A DNA stretch of 64,000 bases from Bdellovibrio sp. (GCA_014376435.1 JACMRL010000025.1:186001-250000), one strand, 5' to 3'; positions 34,281 to 43,569 are shown, numbered from the stretch's first letter. Numbers and translations are program-made. Notes: a model not told the origin generated them from the letters alone.

Positions 34281-35038
34281 CTTTCTTGCTGGCGTGCTTT
34301 ACGTCTTTCGAAAAGACCTACCACAATAATTGAAATTTCATACAGTACCCACAGCGGAACCAGTAGAAGCACCATGCTAAGCGCATCCGGCGGGGCCGCA
34401 ATCGCAGACACCACGGCAATCGTTACCACGGCGATTCTTCTTTTCTCTTTTAGAAAACGCTGACTTAATACACCAATCATTCCTAGAAAAGAAATAATCA
34501 CCGGCATTTCAAATGCTAAACCAAAAATAAGCGCCGTTTGGGTAAAGAAACCTAAGTAGTGATCAATCGTAATCATGGGTTTATCGACTGAGCCACCAAA
34601 GTTCATTAAAAATTTAAAGGCCATCGGTAAAACAACGTAATAGCTAAAGGCCACGCCCATTGTAAATTGGAACGTTCCAAAAAAAACAAATCCCGCGGCA
34701 ATTTTTTTCTCGTTTTTGTATAAAGCCGGAGAAATAAATTTCCAAAGATGATATAGCCAAAATGGCGCAGAAATTAAAGCTCCACATACAAATGAAATTT
34801 TAATGTGGGCCATAAATTTATCAATCGGCGCCGTGAAAACCAAACCGCCGTTTGGTAAGTAAGGTTGAATGGGGCCCCGAATAAAATCAAATAACTTTTC
34901 ACTAAAGCCCCAACAAAAACACATACCGACGAATACACCCAGTGCCGCACGCACAATACGATAGCGTAATTCGCTGATGTGATCGATCAACGTCATGCTT
35001 TTTTCTTCGTCTTGTGAACTGAGTAGGTTCTCACTCAT
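34277..35038 (-). CDS. tatC: Twin-arginine translocase subunit TatC
   Basis: A 253-residue inner-membrane protein with six predicted helices, the receptor for twin-arginine signal peptides. It has HISELRYRIVRAALGVFVG at the N-terminus, FTAPIDKFMAHIKISFV, PFWLYHLWKFISPALYKNEKK and FGLAFEMPVIISFLGMIGV. The 3' end overlaps the DUF6279-like gene by 4 bases, and the start overlaps tatA by 8 bases. Confidence 0.94.
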   Translation of the reverse strand: MSENLLSSQDEEKSMTLIDHISELRYRIVRAALGVFVGMCFCWGFSEKLFDFIRGPIQPYLPNGGLVFTAPIDKFMAHIKISFVCGALISAPFWLYHLWKFISPALYKNEKKIAAGFVFFGTFQFTMGVAFSYYVVLPMAFKFLMNFGGSVDKPMITIDHYLGFFTQTALIFGLAFEMPVIISFLGMIGVLSQRFLKEKRRIAVVTIAVVSAIAAPPDALSMVLLLVPLWVLYEISIIVVGLFERRKARQQES

Positions 35039-35315
35039 TTGGCTTTTTTTCTTCTGCTACATGTTCCTGAACTGGCTGATCTACTGGCTTATCTACTGTG
35101 TTTTCAGCTGTTGGCTTTGTCTCGGGAGCTTTGTATTTCATTAAATCTTCCGGCTTTAGCATAGCCTCTTGCTTTAAATCATCCCATGCGCCGGAAGTGC
35201 TTCGACGAATATCATTAAACAACCGAGCGATTTGCTTAGCAAATTCGGGCAATTTGTCTGGCGGTATAACGACTAGCGCGATCAGCGCTAAGATAATCAT
35301 ATGCGAAAAGCTCAT
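35031..35315 (-). CDS. TatA/TatB-family twin-arginine translocase component
   Basis: A 94-residue protein with one N-terminal membrane helix (MIILALIALVVIPP), the D-K-L-P-E hinge, and an amphipathic helix (FAKQIARLFNDIRRSTSGAWDDL), then a charged Pro/Glu/Lys-rich tail. These are the TatA/B features; the E-in-helix signature separating TatA and TatB is not clear. The usual F-G turn is replaced by I-P-P. It is coupled to tatC by 8 bases. Another TatA-family gene would be expected elsewhere if this is TatB. Confidence 0.85.
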   Translation of the reverse strand: MSFSHMIILALIALVVIPPDKLPEFAKQIARLFNDIRRSTSGAWDDLKQEAMLKPEDLMKYKAPETKPTAENTVDKPVDQPVQEHVAEEKKPNE

Positions 35316-35329
35316 CAGTAATTTTTAAC

Positions 35330-35938
35330 TTAGGCTTTCGACAGTTTCAATCGTTCTTTTGGTAAAGTAACTACCCCAAGCTCGGTCAATTTCTCGCGGG
35401 CCAGTTCAGACCCTGTGCGCAAATAGCGGTCATACAGCCTTAAAACATTTTGATCGCCTTGGATTTGTGATTTTTCGCTAATGTAATTTAAAACCTCAAC
35501 GTATTCTAAAAATCTTTTCGAAAAAATATCAAACACGGCCGAAACCGTATCTTGCCTAGTCCAACTAGATAAATTGGAATATGCGGCCGAGCCAATTTCT
35601 GCATAGTAATCAATATCAACTATTTTTCTTTGAAACGAATCCGCAAAAAATCCGGTTAAGTATAAAGAGCGGTCCGCTACGGTTCGCATCATTTCACGGT
35701 TACGTGGAGCACCGGCATTCATGGCCTGTAGATACATTTCTGCAAATGTATCTACAGGCTTTGTCGTACTGTCTTCCAATAATGGCCGATGTAAATTTTT
35801 TGAGTCTAAATAGAATTTTAGAAGATGAACTAAATAAGCTTCAACTTGAGGTTGCGTTTTAACCTGTCGCTCTTGGCAGGCTTCTTTTACAACTTCGGCG
35901 AAATGTTCTTCGGGAGAGATAAACACAAAAGATTTCAT
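35330..35938 (-). CDS. Conserved-looking helical protein of unknown function
   Basis: A 202-residue soluble, mainly helical protein without signal peptide or membrane segment. I do not recognise a family. Segments include FVFISPEEHFAEVVKEAC and SLYLTGFFADSFQRKIVDIDYYAEIGSAAY. It lies upstream of tatA on the same strand with 14 bases between them, so it may be co-transcribed with tatAC. The coding sequence includes a perfect 16-bp inverted repeat at 35724-35759 (see the repeat entry), encoding KPVDTFAEMYLQA. Confidence 0.7.
   Translation of the reverse strand: MKSFVFISPEEHFAEVVKEACQERQVKTQPQVEAYLVHLLKFYLDSKNLHRPLLEDSTTKPVDTFAEMYLQAMNAGAPRNREMMRTVADRSLYLTGFFADSFQRKIVDIDYYAEIGSAAYSNLSSWTRQDTVSAVFDIFSKRFLEYVEVLNYISEKSQIQGDQNVLRLYDRYLRTGSELAREKLTELGVVTLPKERLKLSKA
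35724..35759. repeat. Perfect 16-bp inverted repeat with 4-base loop inside a coding sequence
   Basis: Arms 35724-35739 and 35744-35759 are exact reverse complements (GCCTGTAGATACATTT and its complement) around CTGC. Both arms are translated in the unknown gene at 35330-35938. No T-tract follows on either strand, so it is not a standard terminator. Confidence 0.9.
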
Positions 35939-36080
35939 TTTGAGACACCTCTGTTGCCTTACTTCTATTTTATCGGCTTTTTCTAATATCTGCTTAAAAA
36001 AAAGTTCGACAAAGGTGTTAGTTTCGACTTAGGCCCAGTTTATCTCTGTATTTTACCCTACAGTCAGCCGATAAATTCGT

Positions 36081-37130
36081 ATGCAAATTGATTATGGTCC
36101 TCTTAAAACTTTACTCGAATCTGAAGACATCAGCGAGCTGATGATCAATTCTTGGAGCCGAATCTTTGTAGAACACAAGGGAATGTTAGTTGAAACATCC
36201 GTCCGCTTTGTAGATCAGCGCCAATTTGAAGAACTTATTTATTCGATTTTGAAAAATGATAATAAAAATATAAATTCAGGTTATTGCTTCGACGGTGTTC
36301 TACCTTCTGGTTATCGCTACAATATTACTTTGCCGCCGATGTCGCCGAAGGGATCTACCCTAACCATTCGAAAATTCTCTGCTAAAAATTTTTCTTTAGA
36401 TGATTTAGTAAAATCTAAATTTATGACCGAAAAAGTTTCGCATTTTTTAAAAGCTGCGGTCGAGGGGCGACTAAGTATTGTTATTTCGGGTGGAACTGGT
36501 AGCGGTAAGACTGCTTTTTTGAATACTTTAGGATCCATGATTTCACCAGACGAGCGCATCGTCAGTATCGAAGATGTGGCGGAGCTAAAGTTAAATCATC
36601 CAAACTGGTTAGCTCTGCAAAGCGTGCGTGAAGGGTCTTTACCGATTACTTCACGCGATTGTTTAATTAATTCATTACGCATGCGTCCTGATCGGATTAT
36701 CGTGGGCGAGTGCCGTCGTGACGAAACATTTGAGATGCTACAGGCAATGAACACCGGCCACGATGGTTCAATGACAACCATTCACGGTAACTCTCCGATT
36801 GATTGTCTAAGTCGAATGGAATCTTTAGTGCAATTCTGCGGTGTGGATTTGCCTCTGAAACAAGTGCGCTATCAGATGTCACAGGCGATTGATTTAATTA
36901 TTCAGATTCGTAGACGCGCCGACGGACAGCGTGAAATTACCGATATTTGGGAAATTACCGGGATGAGCAACGATATTATTTCTAGATCGGCGATTTTTGA
37001 AAAGAGTAAAGCTGGAGAACTTGTGTTAACCGGCTACGTACCCGAGATCTTACAAAAAATTAATCTAGCCAGACCTTTGTTGCATTCTTCATTTTTCGAA
37101 CCTAAAGCCGTTGTAAAAAAATCGGCTTAA
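36081..37130 (+). CDS. CpaF/TadA-like secretion ATPase
   Basis: A 349-residue type II/IV secretion ATPase. It has ISELMINSWSRIFVEHKG at the N-terminus, Walker A GGTGSGKT at 137-144, SIEDVAEL, Walker B RPDRIIVGE (about 202-210), and the His box NTGHDGSMTTIHGN. This is the CpaF/TadA subfamily that powers Tad (Flp) pili or related systems, but it is compact, lacking most of the N-terminal domain before the ATPase core. No tad assembly genes sit beside it; a pilin-like gene at 5.5-6.5 kb may be a distant partner. The 3' end overlaps a convergent gene by 4 bases. Confidence 0.9.
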   Translation: MQIDYGPLKTLLESEDISELMINSWSRIFVEHKGMLVETSVRFVDQRQFEELIYSILKNDNKNINSGYCFDGVLPSGYRYNITLPPMSPKGSTLTIRKFSAKNFSLDDLVKSKFMTEKVSHFLKAAVEGRLSIVISGGTGSGKTAFLNTLGSMISPDERIVSIEDVAELKLNHPNWLALQSVREGSLPITSRDCLINSLRMRPDRIIVGECRRDETFEMLQAMNTGHDGSMTTIHGNSPIDCLSRMESLVQFCGVDLPLKQVRYQMSQAIDLIIQIRRRADGQREITDIWEITGMSNDIISRSAIFEKSKAGELVLTGYVPEILQKINLARPLLHSSFFEPKAVVKKSA

Positions 37131-38101
37131 TTGTGTTTGATGTCGTTTCCAGAAAGTTTTAAGTCAGATGAAATGCGGTCTCTGAAACGAGCTGCATCTT
37201 TTTGAAATTCTTTTTGAATCACGCCTGTGAACGAAAGCTTATCGTTATTCCATTGAAAATCAGAACCGTATAATAAAATCCAGTCGGCGCTTTCTTTGAT
37301 GATGTAAATCGCCGTACTGCCCGCGATTTGATTTGTAATACGCTTATCACCACCAAACTCTGCGTTATCTGGATTCGAATTTAAATCAACGATTGCTACA
37401 AAAACTAATTGAAAAGCGTCGGTTGATTTAGCCATTGCATCCGCACGGTAAAAAGAAGTTACGCATCTCCAGCCAAGCAGCTGGCGGCATTTTTTTAATA
37501 CGTAGTTTTTTGCAAGTGAAAACGGGGCCGCAGCTTCGGGTGGCAGATGAGAAGTATCAGTACCAACGCGAGTTTTAATTGCGCCTAAAGTTAAGTTTTG
37601 CGCTGTTTCGTACTCATATACATAGTCACTTGTTTTTGCTGAACGTTTATATGATGTTAAAATATTTGTAACGGCCGAAACTGTTACGGAAGAATTTTTC
37701 TTTGGAATTAACAACACCGACCGAGAAGTCGCAGCACTTGGGTTGCCATCGGTAAAAGTAACGTAGGCGCCACCCGATTTTACAACATTCGGCTCGATCG
37801 TATTTAATGCTTGCATAACTGCCGTTGATTTATCGGCTTCTTTTGCACCCTTGAATGCGGCAATAATTAAATCTATTTCACTAGCAATTTGCTTGTTAAC
37901 AGCTTGAGTACGGTCTGATTTATTTTTGCTTGTATCTAAACTTAAGTCTGGAGCTAATAATTTATTATATAAAGCATCGTTTCCGTTTGTACGTTCATTC
38001 AAAACTTTTGCAATTTGGCTGGCTTCTGGGGTTGCTGAAAATGCATTCGAAGCAAGGATTAAGAAAGGTGCCGCAAACAATAAAATAATCTTATTACTCA
38101 T
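37127..38101 (-). CDS. Secreted protein of unknown function
   Basis: A 324-residue protein with a signal peptide (IILLFAAPFLILASNAFSA). I recognise no domain. Two cysteines around a W (KKCRQLLGWRC) may form a disulphide. The middle has beta-rich segments (GAYVTFTDGNPSAATSRSVLLIP), and the end is charged. On the minus strand a candidate promoter is TAGACA and TACTAA 17 bases apart, at about 38150-38178. Its end overlaps cpaF by 4 bases, convergent. Confidence 0.65.
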   Translation of the reverse strand: MSNKIILLFAAPFLILASNAFSATPEASQIAKVLNERTNGNDALYNKLLAPDLSLDTSKNKSDRTQAVNKQIASEIDLIIAAFKGAKEADKSTAVMQALNTIEPNVVKSGGAYVTFTDGNPSAATSRSVLLIPKKNSSVTVSAVTNILTSYKRSAKTSDYVYEYETAQNLTLGAIKTRVGTDTSHLPPEAAAPFSLAKNYVLKKCRQLLGWRCVTSFYRADAMAKSTDAFQLVFVAIVDLNSNPDNAEFGGDKRITNQIAGSTAIYIIKESADWILLYGSDFQWNNDKLSFTGVIQKEFQKDAARFRDRISSDLKLSGNDIKHN

Positions 38102-38199
38102 ATATAGTCCCTTAAACGCTAAACGTTTTTGCTTAAATTGAAGCTGTTTAGTATAAAAAGGGACGTAATTTGTCTATGTTTAGTTAATTCATGTAGTTC

Positions 38200-40800
38200 T
38201 TACAGACGTTTTCCTACAATGCTAACGACATATGGTTTTGTGAATAAAGACTCTGAAAGTTGGATAATTTTCTCCCGAGTAACTTTTTGGTATTCCAAAG
38301 CAACGTGAAGACTTTGGTTGTAGTCATTTCCGTAAACTTCATCGAACACCAATAAGTTGCAAAGCGCTGACTTTCTTTGAAGACCGATATCGTGTTGGCC
38401 AATCAAATAGCGCTTGGCCCGGTCTAATTCGTCTATCGATACTTTTTCGGTAATTAGTTTTTTGAATTCGATCTGAAACATATCAATCGCTTTTTCAACT
38501 TTTTCTGGAGAACAAGCAATGTATCCGCCGAAATAACCGGTTTCTAAAGATTCCATTTTCAACGGTGATACGGAATACGCTAATGAATTTTTATCGCGTA
38601 GCTCATAGAATAAACGCCCACCCTGTCCAGCTAAAATGGCTTGGATGGCTTGTAGTGTAAAACGATCTGGATCAGTTAAGCTAAGGCCGCGCCATCCGAT
38701 GATAACGTGAGACTGCTCTTTATCTTTTTCTAAAAATTCTTTTTTAATTTCATTTAATGGCGGTAAGGCGTGGGCGCCAGGCGCTTTGCCTATTTTAGTC
38801 ATTCGCTTTTCAAGTTGGTTGATTTTATTCAACCATTCTTTTTTATTAAAATCTCCAACCACTGAAATAGTTAGATTTTCTGGGTTTAAAACTTGTTCTT
38901 TAAGTTGGATAATTTCATTGCGACCAATGTTTTCTAAAGTTTTTAAAGTACCCACTGAATCATAAGCTAGGGGGTGATCCCCGTACATAGACTTCATAAA
39001 CTGACGAACACATAAAGTTGAAGGATGATCTTCTTTAGATTTAATCTGTTGAACCATAACTGATTTCTCACGCGCAATGATTTCATTCGTGAACGGAGAT
39101 TCAGTCATCGTCTCTAGTGCTAAGTTCAATGCCTTGTCTTCAAAAGCCGTCATGTAATCTAAAGAAAAACCAAATGTATTTTTTCCTGTAAACGGAGAAA
39201 GACCCATTGCTAGCTCTTCAATCGACTTTAGCAATTCAGCTTCGTTTTTATCTTTTGTTCCACTCATCCAACTGCGCGTTGCTAAATCTGAAAGACCCAT
39301 TGTTTCTGGAGTTTCCAACCTTGCGCCGCCGCGAAAAACAAATTTTGATGAGACCGTTGGGATATCGTCCATTTGTTTAAATAAAACTTTTATTCCCGAT
39401 TTTAGTACAATTTTTTCAACGTCTTGATCACGACTGTTATTCTTCGCCGTCATCGTTAATTTAGGAATCAATACTTTTTTCTGTTTGGCTAAGGCTGCCT
39501 TCTTAGTGAAAACCGTTTTTTTCCATATTGCTGGTAAGGTTTGCAGCTTTTTTTCTGAGGCCGCTTTATCCGCGGCACCCAAAAACGAAGCGCTTAGTTG
39601 ATCGATCTTTAAATATTTCTTTGCGGCTTTTTGCACATCTTGCGGAGTAATTTTATTAACGGCCGCTAAATATTTTTTATGCGCGTTCGCATCTCCTAAA
39701 TAAAACTCTTGGCCGCCCGCCTTGCTGGCTAAACCGTCTACCGTTTCAATCGAATAAAACTGTTCAGAAGAAATTGAAATACGCGCACGTTTAATTTCAT
39801 CCCACATTGGTGGGTTGTTTTGAATAAAGTCGATCTGTTTAAAAATTTCTTCTGTAACCGTCGCGAATTTTTCGTCTTGGTAGTGCGCAGAAATTGCAAA
39901 AATACCCTGATCTTGTGGGTTGTAGTTAAACGCGGAAATCGAATTAACAATCGCATTTTCTAAACGAAGTTTTTTTACCAATGCCGAACTATCGCCCTGG
40001 CCTAACGTCATCGCTAATATATCTAGCGCGGGAACATCTTTGCTTTTTACATTCGGAGCCTTAAAAGTTAAATGTAAATGCTGATCTTGAATTTTGTACT
40101 TCTCGGCCTTGAACTGAAACTTTTTTTGTTTAGGTTCTTGGCTACGCTTTACTTTTTTTAACTTGTACGGAACAAATCCCGCGAAATATTTTTGTACTTT
40201 TTGTTTCATCTCTAGAATTTCAAAATCTCCAGAAACAACTAAGAACATGTTTGAAGGTACATACCGCGATTGATAAAATTGTTTGATTTTTTTAGCTGAC
40301 CACGAGCGAACATTTTTTTCGTATCCAATGACCGGCAATCCGTACGGATGCTTTTTAAAAGCCGAAGAAAACATGACTTGCGAAGATCTGCGGCCCGGAG
40401 AATCTTGACCCATTTTAATTTCTTCACATACAACTTCACGCTCGCTGTCGATTTCATCTGGAATAAAAGTTGGGTAACCCATCATTTGGCTGACTGTATC
40501 AAGAGCAACGTCCGAAAAACTATTTGAAATCGTCACGTAAAAAACTGTTTGATCAAATGACGTATACGCATTCAGTTCGCCGCCCGATGCTTCCACTAAG
40601 TTTGCGATCTCGCCGACTTTGAACTTATCGGTTCCTTTAAAAACTAAATGTTCAATAAAGTGACTGATACCCTCTTCGCCTTTTTTCTCGTCGGCGCTTC
40701 CGGTTTTTACCCACATCTGCACGCTGACCACCGGCGACTTTTTGCTTTGGATAAATAAGACTTTCATTTTGTTTTTCAGTTGATATTTTATCTGCTTCAT
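38200..40800 (-). CDS. M16-family (pitrilysin-type) zinc metallopeptidase, two-domain form
   Basis: An 866-residue protein made of two M16 halves. The N-terminal half carries the inverted zinc motif H47-F-I-E-H51 and the distal Glu at about 127 (EREVVCEE). The C-terminal half has the same fold (GLSDLATRSW, LFYELRDKNSLAYSVSPL) but lacks the zinc motif, as is normal for this arrangement (PqqL/YmxG-like). M16 enzymes degrade peptides in a closed chamber. No signal peptide is visible, so it is probably cytoplasmic. An AAAGGA ribosome site lies 7 bases before the ATG. It is divergent from hemW, with 13 bases between start codons. Confidence 0.92.
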   Translation of the reverse strand: MKQIKYQLKNKMKVLFIQSKKSPVVSVQMWVKTGSADEKKGEEGISHFIEHLVFKGTDKFKVGEIANLVEASGGELNAYTSFDQTVFYVTISNSFSDVALDTVSQMMGYPTFIPDEIDSEREVVCEEIKMGQDSPGRRSSQVMFSSAFKKHPYGLPVIGYEKNVRSWSAKKIKQFYQSRYVPSNMFLVVSGDFEILEMKQKVQKYFAGFVPYKLKKVKRSQEPKQKKFQFKAEKYKIQDQHLHLTFKAPNVKSKDVPALDILAMTLGQGDSSALVKKLRLENAIVNSISAFNYNPQDQGIFAISAHYQDEKFATVTEEIFKQIDFIQNNPPMWDEIKRARISISSEQFYSIETVDGLASKAGGQEFYLGDANAHKKYLAAVNKITPQDVQKAAKKYLKIDQLSASFLGAADKAASEKKLQTLPAIWKKTVFTKKAALAKQKKVLIPKLTMTAKNNSRDQDVEKIVLKSGIKVLFKQMDDIPTVSSKFVFRGGARLETPETMGLSDLATRSWMSGTKDKNEAELLKSIEELAMGLSPFTGKNTFGFSLDYMTAFEDKALNLALETMTESPFTNEIIAREKSVMVQQIKSKEDHPSTLCVRQFMKSMYGDHPLAYDSVGTLKTLENIGRNEIIQLKEQVLNPENLTISVVGDFNKKEWLNKINQLEKRMTKIGKAPGAHALPPLNEIKKEFLEKDKEQSHVIIGWRGLSLTDPDRFTLQAIQAILAGQGGRLFYELRDKNSLAYSVSPLKMESLETGYFGGYIACSPEKVEKAIDMFQIEFKKLITEKVSIDELDRAKRYLIGQHDIGLQRKSALCNLLVFDEVYGNDYNQSLHVALEYQKVTREKIIQLSESLFTKPYVVSIVGKRL

Positions 40801-40807
40801 CTATAAG
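40780..40807 (+). promoter_or_regulatory. Candidate promoter of hemW predicting a leaderless transcript
   Basis: TTGATA (40780-40785) and TATAAG (40802-40807) are separated by 16 bases, mostly inside the divergent M16 gene start. The predicted transcription start (about 40814) coincides with the hemW ATG, and no ribosome site precedes that ATG. A similar layout precedes the exonuclease at 2758. Confidence 0.45.
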
Positions 40808-40813
40808 TCCTTT

Positions 40814-41965
40814 ATGTCTGATTTAGGTGTGTATATCCATATTCCGTATTGCCTTCAGCGCTGCACCTACTGTGACTTCGCCACTTACGTTCATACCGAA
40901 ATTCGCCCACCTCAAGATTATGTCTCTTTGGTTAAAAAAGAAATTTCCGATAAGAAAAATCTATTTGTACCACGAGAGCTTAAAACCATCTACTTCGGAG
41001 GCGGCACACCTAGCCTTATTCAAGCTGAGCTTATTGTAGATCTGATTTCAGAACTGTCCAAGTTTGGATACACAACTGGACCTCAAACCGAAATCACAAT
41101 CGAGATCAACCCGGCGACAGTTGATGAGCGAAAACTTGAGATTTACCTAAAAGCTGGAATCAATCGTTTCAGTGTGGGTGCACAAACTTTTTCAGATCGT
41201 CTTTTAAAAATGGTACACCGTGAACATAACGCCGATCAAACCAGACAAACTTTAGCCTTGCTTAGAAAATATAATTTAAATTTTTCATTCGATTTGTTGT
41301 TTGCGCTACCAACGCAAACATTAGCCGAGCTTCGCTACGACATTGATGTCGCGGTAGAACTCGGTTCGAAACATATCTCGCCCTATTGTTTAACGGTTCC
41401 TGAGGCGCACCCGCTCTCAAAAAACCGTCCTTTGGAAGATGAACAAGTTCAAATGTTTCAAATGATTCACGAAGCCTTAGTTAAAAATGGCCAGCATCGT
41501 TACGAAATTTCTAACTATGCACAGCCAGGTTTTGAATCTCAACATAACTTACTTTATTGGACAGACCGTCAGTATTGGGGCCTAGGTTTAAGCGCGCATT
41601 CTTATTCTAAATTAAGCGAGTGGGGCAGCCGATTCTGGAATCCAAATTCGCTTGAAATTTACGCGCAGCAAGTTTTAGGTAATGCGCAGCAAAATGATTC
41701 ACAAATTGAAGTTCTTGAAAAGCATCAGGCACTTACAGACTTTTGTCATACATCACTTCGTTTAAGTGCAGGTTTGTCTGTGGATAAGTTGGTGAATAAG
41801 TTTGGAGCCACTACAGCCGAGCGCGTGCGCGATTTAGTAACGCCAATGATAAAACACGATTTACTACATCTAGTGAGTGATGCTTATTGCCTCACTGAAA
41901 AAGGTATTCTAGTCAGTAATCAAGTCTTCGAAAAATTCACATTTCTAAAGTCAGATTTAGCTTAG
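40814..41965 (+). CDS. hemW: Radical-SAM heme chaperone HemW
   Basis: A 383-residue radical-SAM protein with the motif C13-x3-C17-x2-C20 (YCLQRCTYCDF), GGGTPSLIQ, INPATVDERKL, GINRFSVGAQTF and YEISNYAQPGFESQHN. These match HemW (formerly labelled oxygen-independent coproporphyrinogen III oxidase, HemN-like), which inserts heme into partner proteins; the true HemN signature of an additional Cys (CNVC) is absent. No Shine-Dalgarno precedes the ATG. A 75-base gap follows before grpE. Confidence 0.9.
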   Translation: MSDLGVYIHIPYCLQRCTYCDFATYVHTEIRPPQDYVSLVKKEISDKKNLFVPRELKTIYFGGGTPSLIQAELIVDLISELSKFGYTTGPQTEITIEINPATVDERKLEIYLKAGINRFSVGAQTFSDRLLKMVHREHNADQTRQTLALLRKYNLNFSFDLLFALPTQTLAELRYDIDVAVELGSKHISPYCLTVPEAHPLSKNRPLEDEQVQMFQMIHEALVKNGQHRYEISNYAQPGFESQHNLLYWTDRQYWGLGLSAHSYSKLSEWGSRFWNPNSLEIYAQQVLGNAQQNDSQIEVLEKHQALTDFCHTSLRLSAGLSVDKLVNKFGATTAERVRDLVTPMIKHDLLHLVSDAYCLTEKGILVSNQVFEKFTFLKSDLA

Positions 41966-41985
41966 ATATTTTAGGCCTGGGCGCA

Positions 41986-42018
41986 TTGACATTTTCAAAG
42001 TAAACCTCAATGTATATA
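41986..42018 (+). promoter_or_regulatory. Candidate promoter upstream of grpE
   Basis: A consensus TTGACA (41986-41991) is followed by TGTATATATT (42011-42020), with TGTATA as -10 at 19 bases or TATATA further along. Spacing is long for sigma70. No CIRCE element is visible. GGGAG precedes the grpE ATG. Confidence 0.35.
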
Positions 42019-42040
42019 TTGAATTATTTGGGAGAAAAAA

Positions 42041-42571
42041 ATGTCAAATACTGAAGATAAAAAAGCCCCGGAAGCTGCCGCCGTCGATGGTGCACCAAAA
42101 TCTGAGCTAGAAATTGCGCTGGAAGATGCGGCAAAATGGAAAAATGATTTTCTTTACCTCAAAGCTGAGTTCGAAAATTTTAAACGTAACTCAATTAAAG
42201 AACGCTCTGATTTATTAAAATTCGGCGCCGAAAGAATTGCCCGCGATATTTTAGAAGTAATGGATAATTTTGAACGCGCACTCGATGTGAAATTAACTTC
42301 GGAAACAATGCAGACTTTTAAAGTGGGCGTTGAAATGACGGCCAAAGAATTAAAAGAAACTTTGGCCAAGCATGGAATTCAAGAAGTTCCTAGTGAGGGC
42401 CAAGCTTTTAATCCTTTACAGCACGAGGCAATTAGCTCTGAACTCACGAACGCAGTACCAAATGGACACATTGCTCGCGTTTTCAAAAAACCTTACAAAC
42501 TGCATGATAAAATTATTCGCACGGGCCAAGTGGTCGTAGCAACTTCTGCAATTCCTCAGGGGGAAGCTTAG
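42041..42571 (+). CDS. grpE: GrpE nucleotide-exchange factor for DnaK
   Basis: A 176-residue co-chaperone that releases ADP from DnaK. It has the long N-terminal helix ([25 protein letters not shown]) and the beta-wing with [21 protein letters not shown], and ends [26 protein letters not shown], the canonical close of GrpE. dnaJ-like follows two bases later; dnaK is not in the window. Confidence 0.93.
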   Translation: MSNTEDKKAPEAAAVDGAPKSELEIALEDAAKWKNDFLYLKAEFENFKRNSIKERSDLLKFGAERIARDILEVMDNFERALDVKLTSETMQTFKVGVEMTAKELKETLAKHGIQEVPSEGQAFNPLQHEAISSELTNAVPNGHIARVFKKPYKLHDKIIRTGQVVVATSAIPQGEA

Positions 42572-42573
42572 TC

Positions 42574-43569
42574 GTGGCTAAAAAAGATTTTTATCAACTG
42601 CTGGGTGTTGCGCGCACAGCAACTCAAGATGAAATTAAAAAATCATATCGTAAATTGGCGATGCAATATCATCCTGATAAAAATCCTGGCGATAAAAAAG
42701 CCGAAGATAAGTTTAAAGAATTCTCTGAAGCTTATGAAACATTGAGCGATGAAAAAAAACGTCAAACTTACGATCAATTCGGTCACGCCGGTCCGGGTGG
42801 AAACCCATTCGGCGCGGGCGGATTTGGTGGCGCGGGTCGCGGCTCTGCTGGCGGCGCGGGCGGACAAGATAATTTTCAAGATATTTTCGGTGATGTCTTT
42901 GGCGACATCTTTGGTGGCCAAGCCGGCCGTGGCGGCACATACACAAGTGGTCGTCAGCGCGGCGGACCTCGCGCACCCGTTCGTGGTTCTGATTTACGTT
43001 ACACTCTTTCGGTTTCTTTTGAAGAAGCCGGCACTGGTTGCGAAAAAATGGTCAGCTTCATGCGCCAAGTGGGACCTAAAGATGAATCTGCAAAACTCTC
43101 GGTGACAGTTCCTGCGGGAGTTAAGGAAGGTCAACGTCTGAAACTTTCTGGTGAAGGCGATAAGCCTGCGTCGGGAACGGCCGGTGATCTTTACGTGATT
43201 ATCGATTTACAAGATCATATTCTTTTCAAACGTGAAGAGTTCGATGTGATTTTAGACTTACCCGTTTCTTACACCGACGCAATCTTAGGAGCTACGGCAG
43301 AAATTCCAACCTTGTTTGGAAAAGTAGAAATTAAAATTCCGACGGGAACTCATTCGGGACAAGCTTTTCGTTTAAAAGGAAAAGGGTTTCCTAAATTAGG
43401 CGCAACCGGCAGTGGCGATATGTTAGTTCGCGTAGTCGTCGATACGCCTGATAAAGTTAATTCGCGACAAAAAGAAATTTTAGAAGAGCTTCAGCGCTAT
43501 AACGAAGCCACGCCGCTAGTAAAAAATTACCAAGACAAATTACAAACTGTTTTACGAGGTAGAAAATGA
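42574..43569 (+). CDS. DnaJ-family co-chaperone without zinc-finger (CbpA-like, type II)
   Basis: A 331-residue protein with a J-domain (residues 1-70, HPD at 33-35), a Gly/Phe-rich region (about 75-130), and two C-terminal substrate-binding domains ([54 protein letters not shown]). The zinc-finger of DnaJ (four C-x-x-C-x-G-x-G) is absent, so this is CbpA-like. It follows grpE by 2 bases and starts GTG. The LpoA-like gene overlaps by 4 bases, forming one operon. A full DnaJ may exist elsewhere. Confidence 0.92.
   Translation: MAKKDFYQLLGVARTATQDEIKKSYRKLAMQYHPDKNPGDKKAEDKFKEFSEAYETLSDEKKRQTYDQFGHAGPGGNPFGAGGFGGAGRGSAGGAGGQDNFQDIFGDVFGDIFGGQAGRGGTYTSGRQRGGPRAPVRGSDLRYTLSVSFEEAGTGCEKMVSFMRQVGPKDESAKLSVTVPAGVKEGQRLKLSGEGDKPASGTAGDLYVIIDLQDHILFKREEFDVILDLPVSYTDAILGATAEIPTLFGKVEIKIPTGTHSGQAFRLKGKGFPKLGATGSGDMLVRVVVDTPDKVNSRQKEILEELQRYNEATPLVKNYQDKLQTVLRGRK

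Noticed and set aside
35724..35759. A standard transcription terminator at the perfect hairpin
   Set aside because: The stem is AT-rich, lies inside a coding sequence and lacks a T-tract on either strand.
40814..41965. HemN (oxygen-independent coproporphyrinogen oxidase) for the hemW gene
   Set aside because: The radical-SAM motif has CxxxCxxC without the additional Cys of HemN, and the sequence fits HemW.
42643..43105. Frames across the Gly-rich linker of the DnaJ-like gene
   Set aside because: Artefacts of GC-rich, repeated Gly codons; the DnaJ frame is clearly the coding one.
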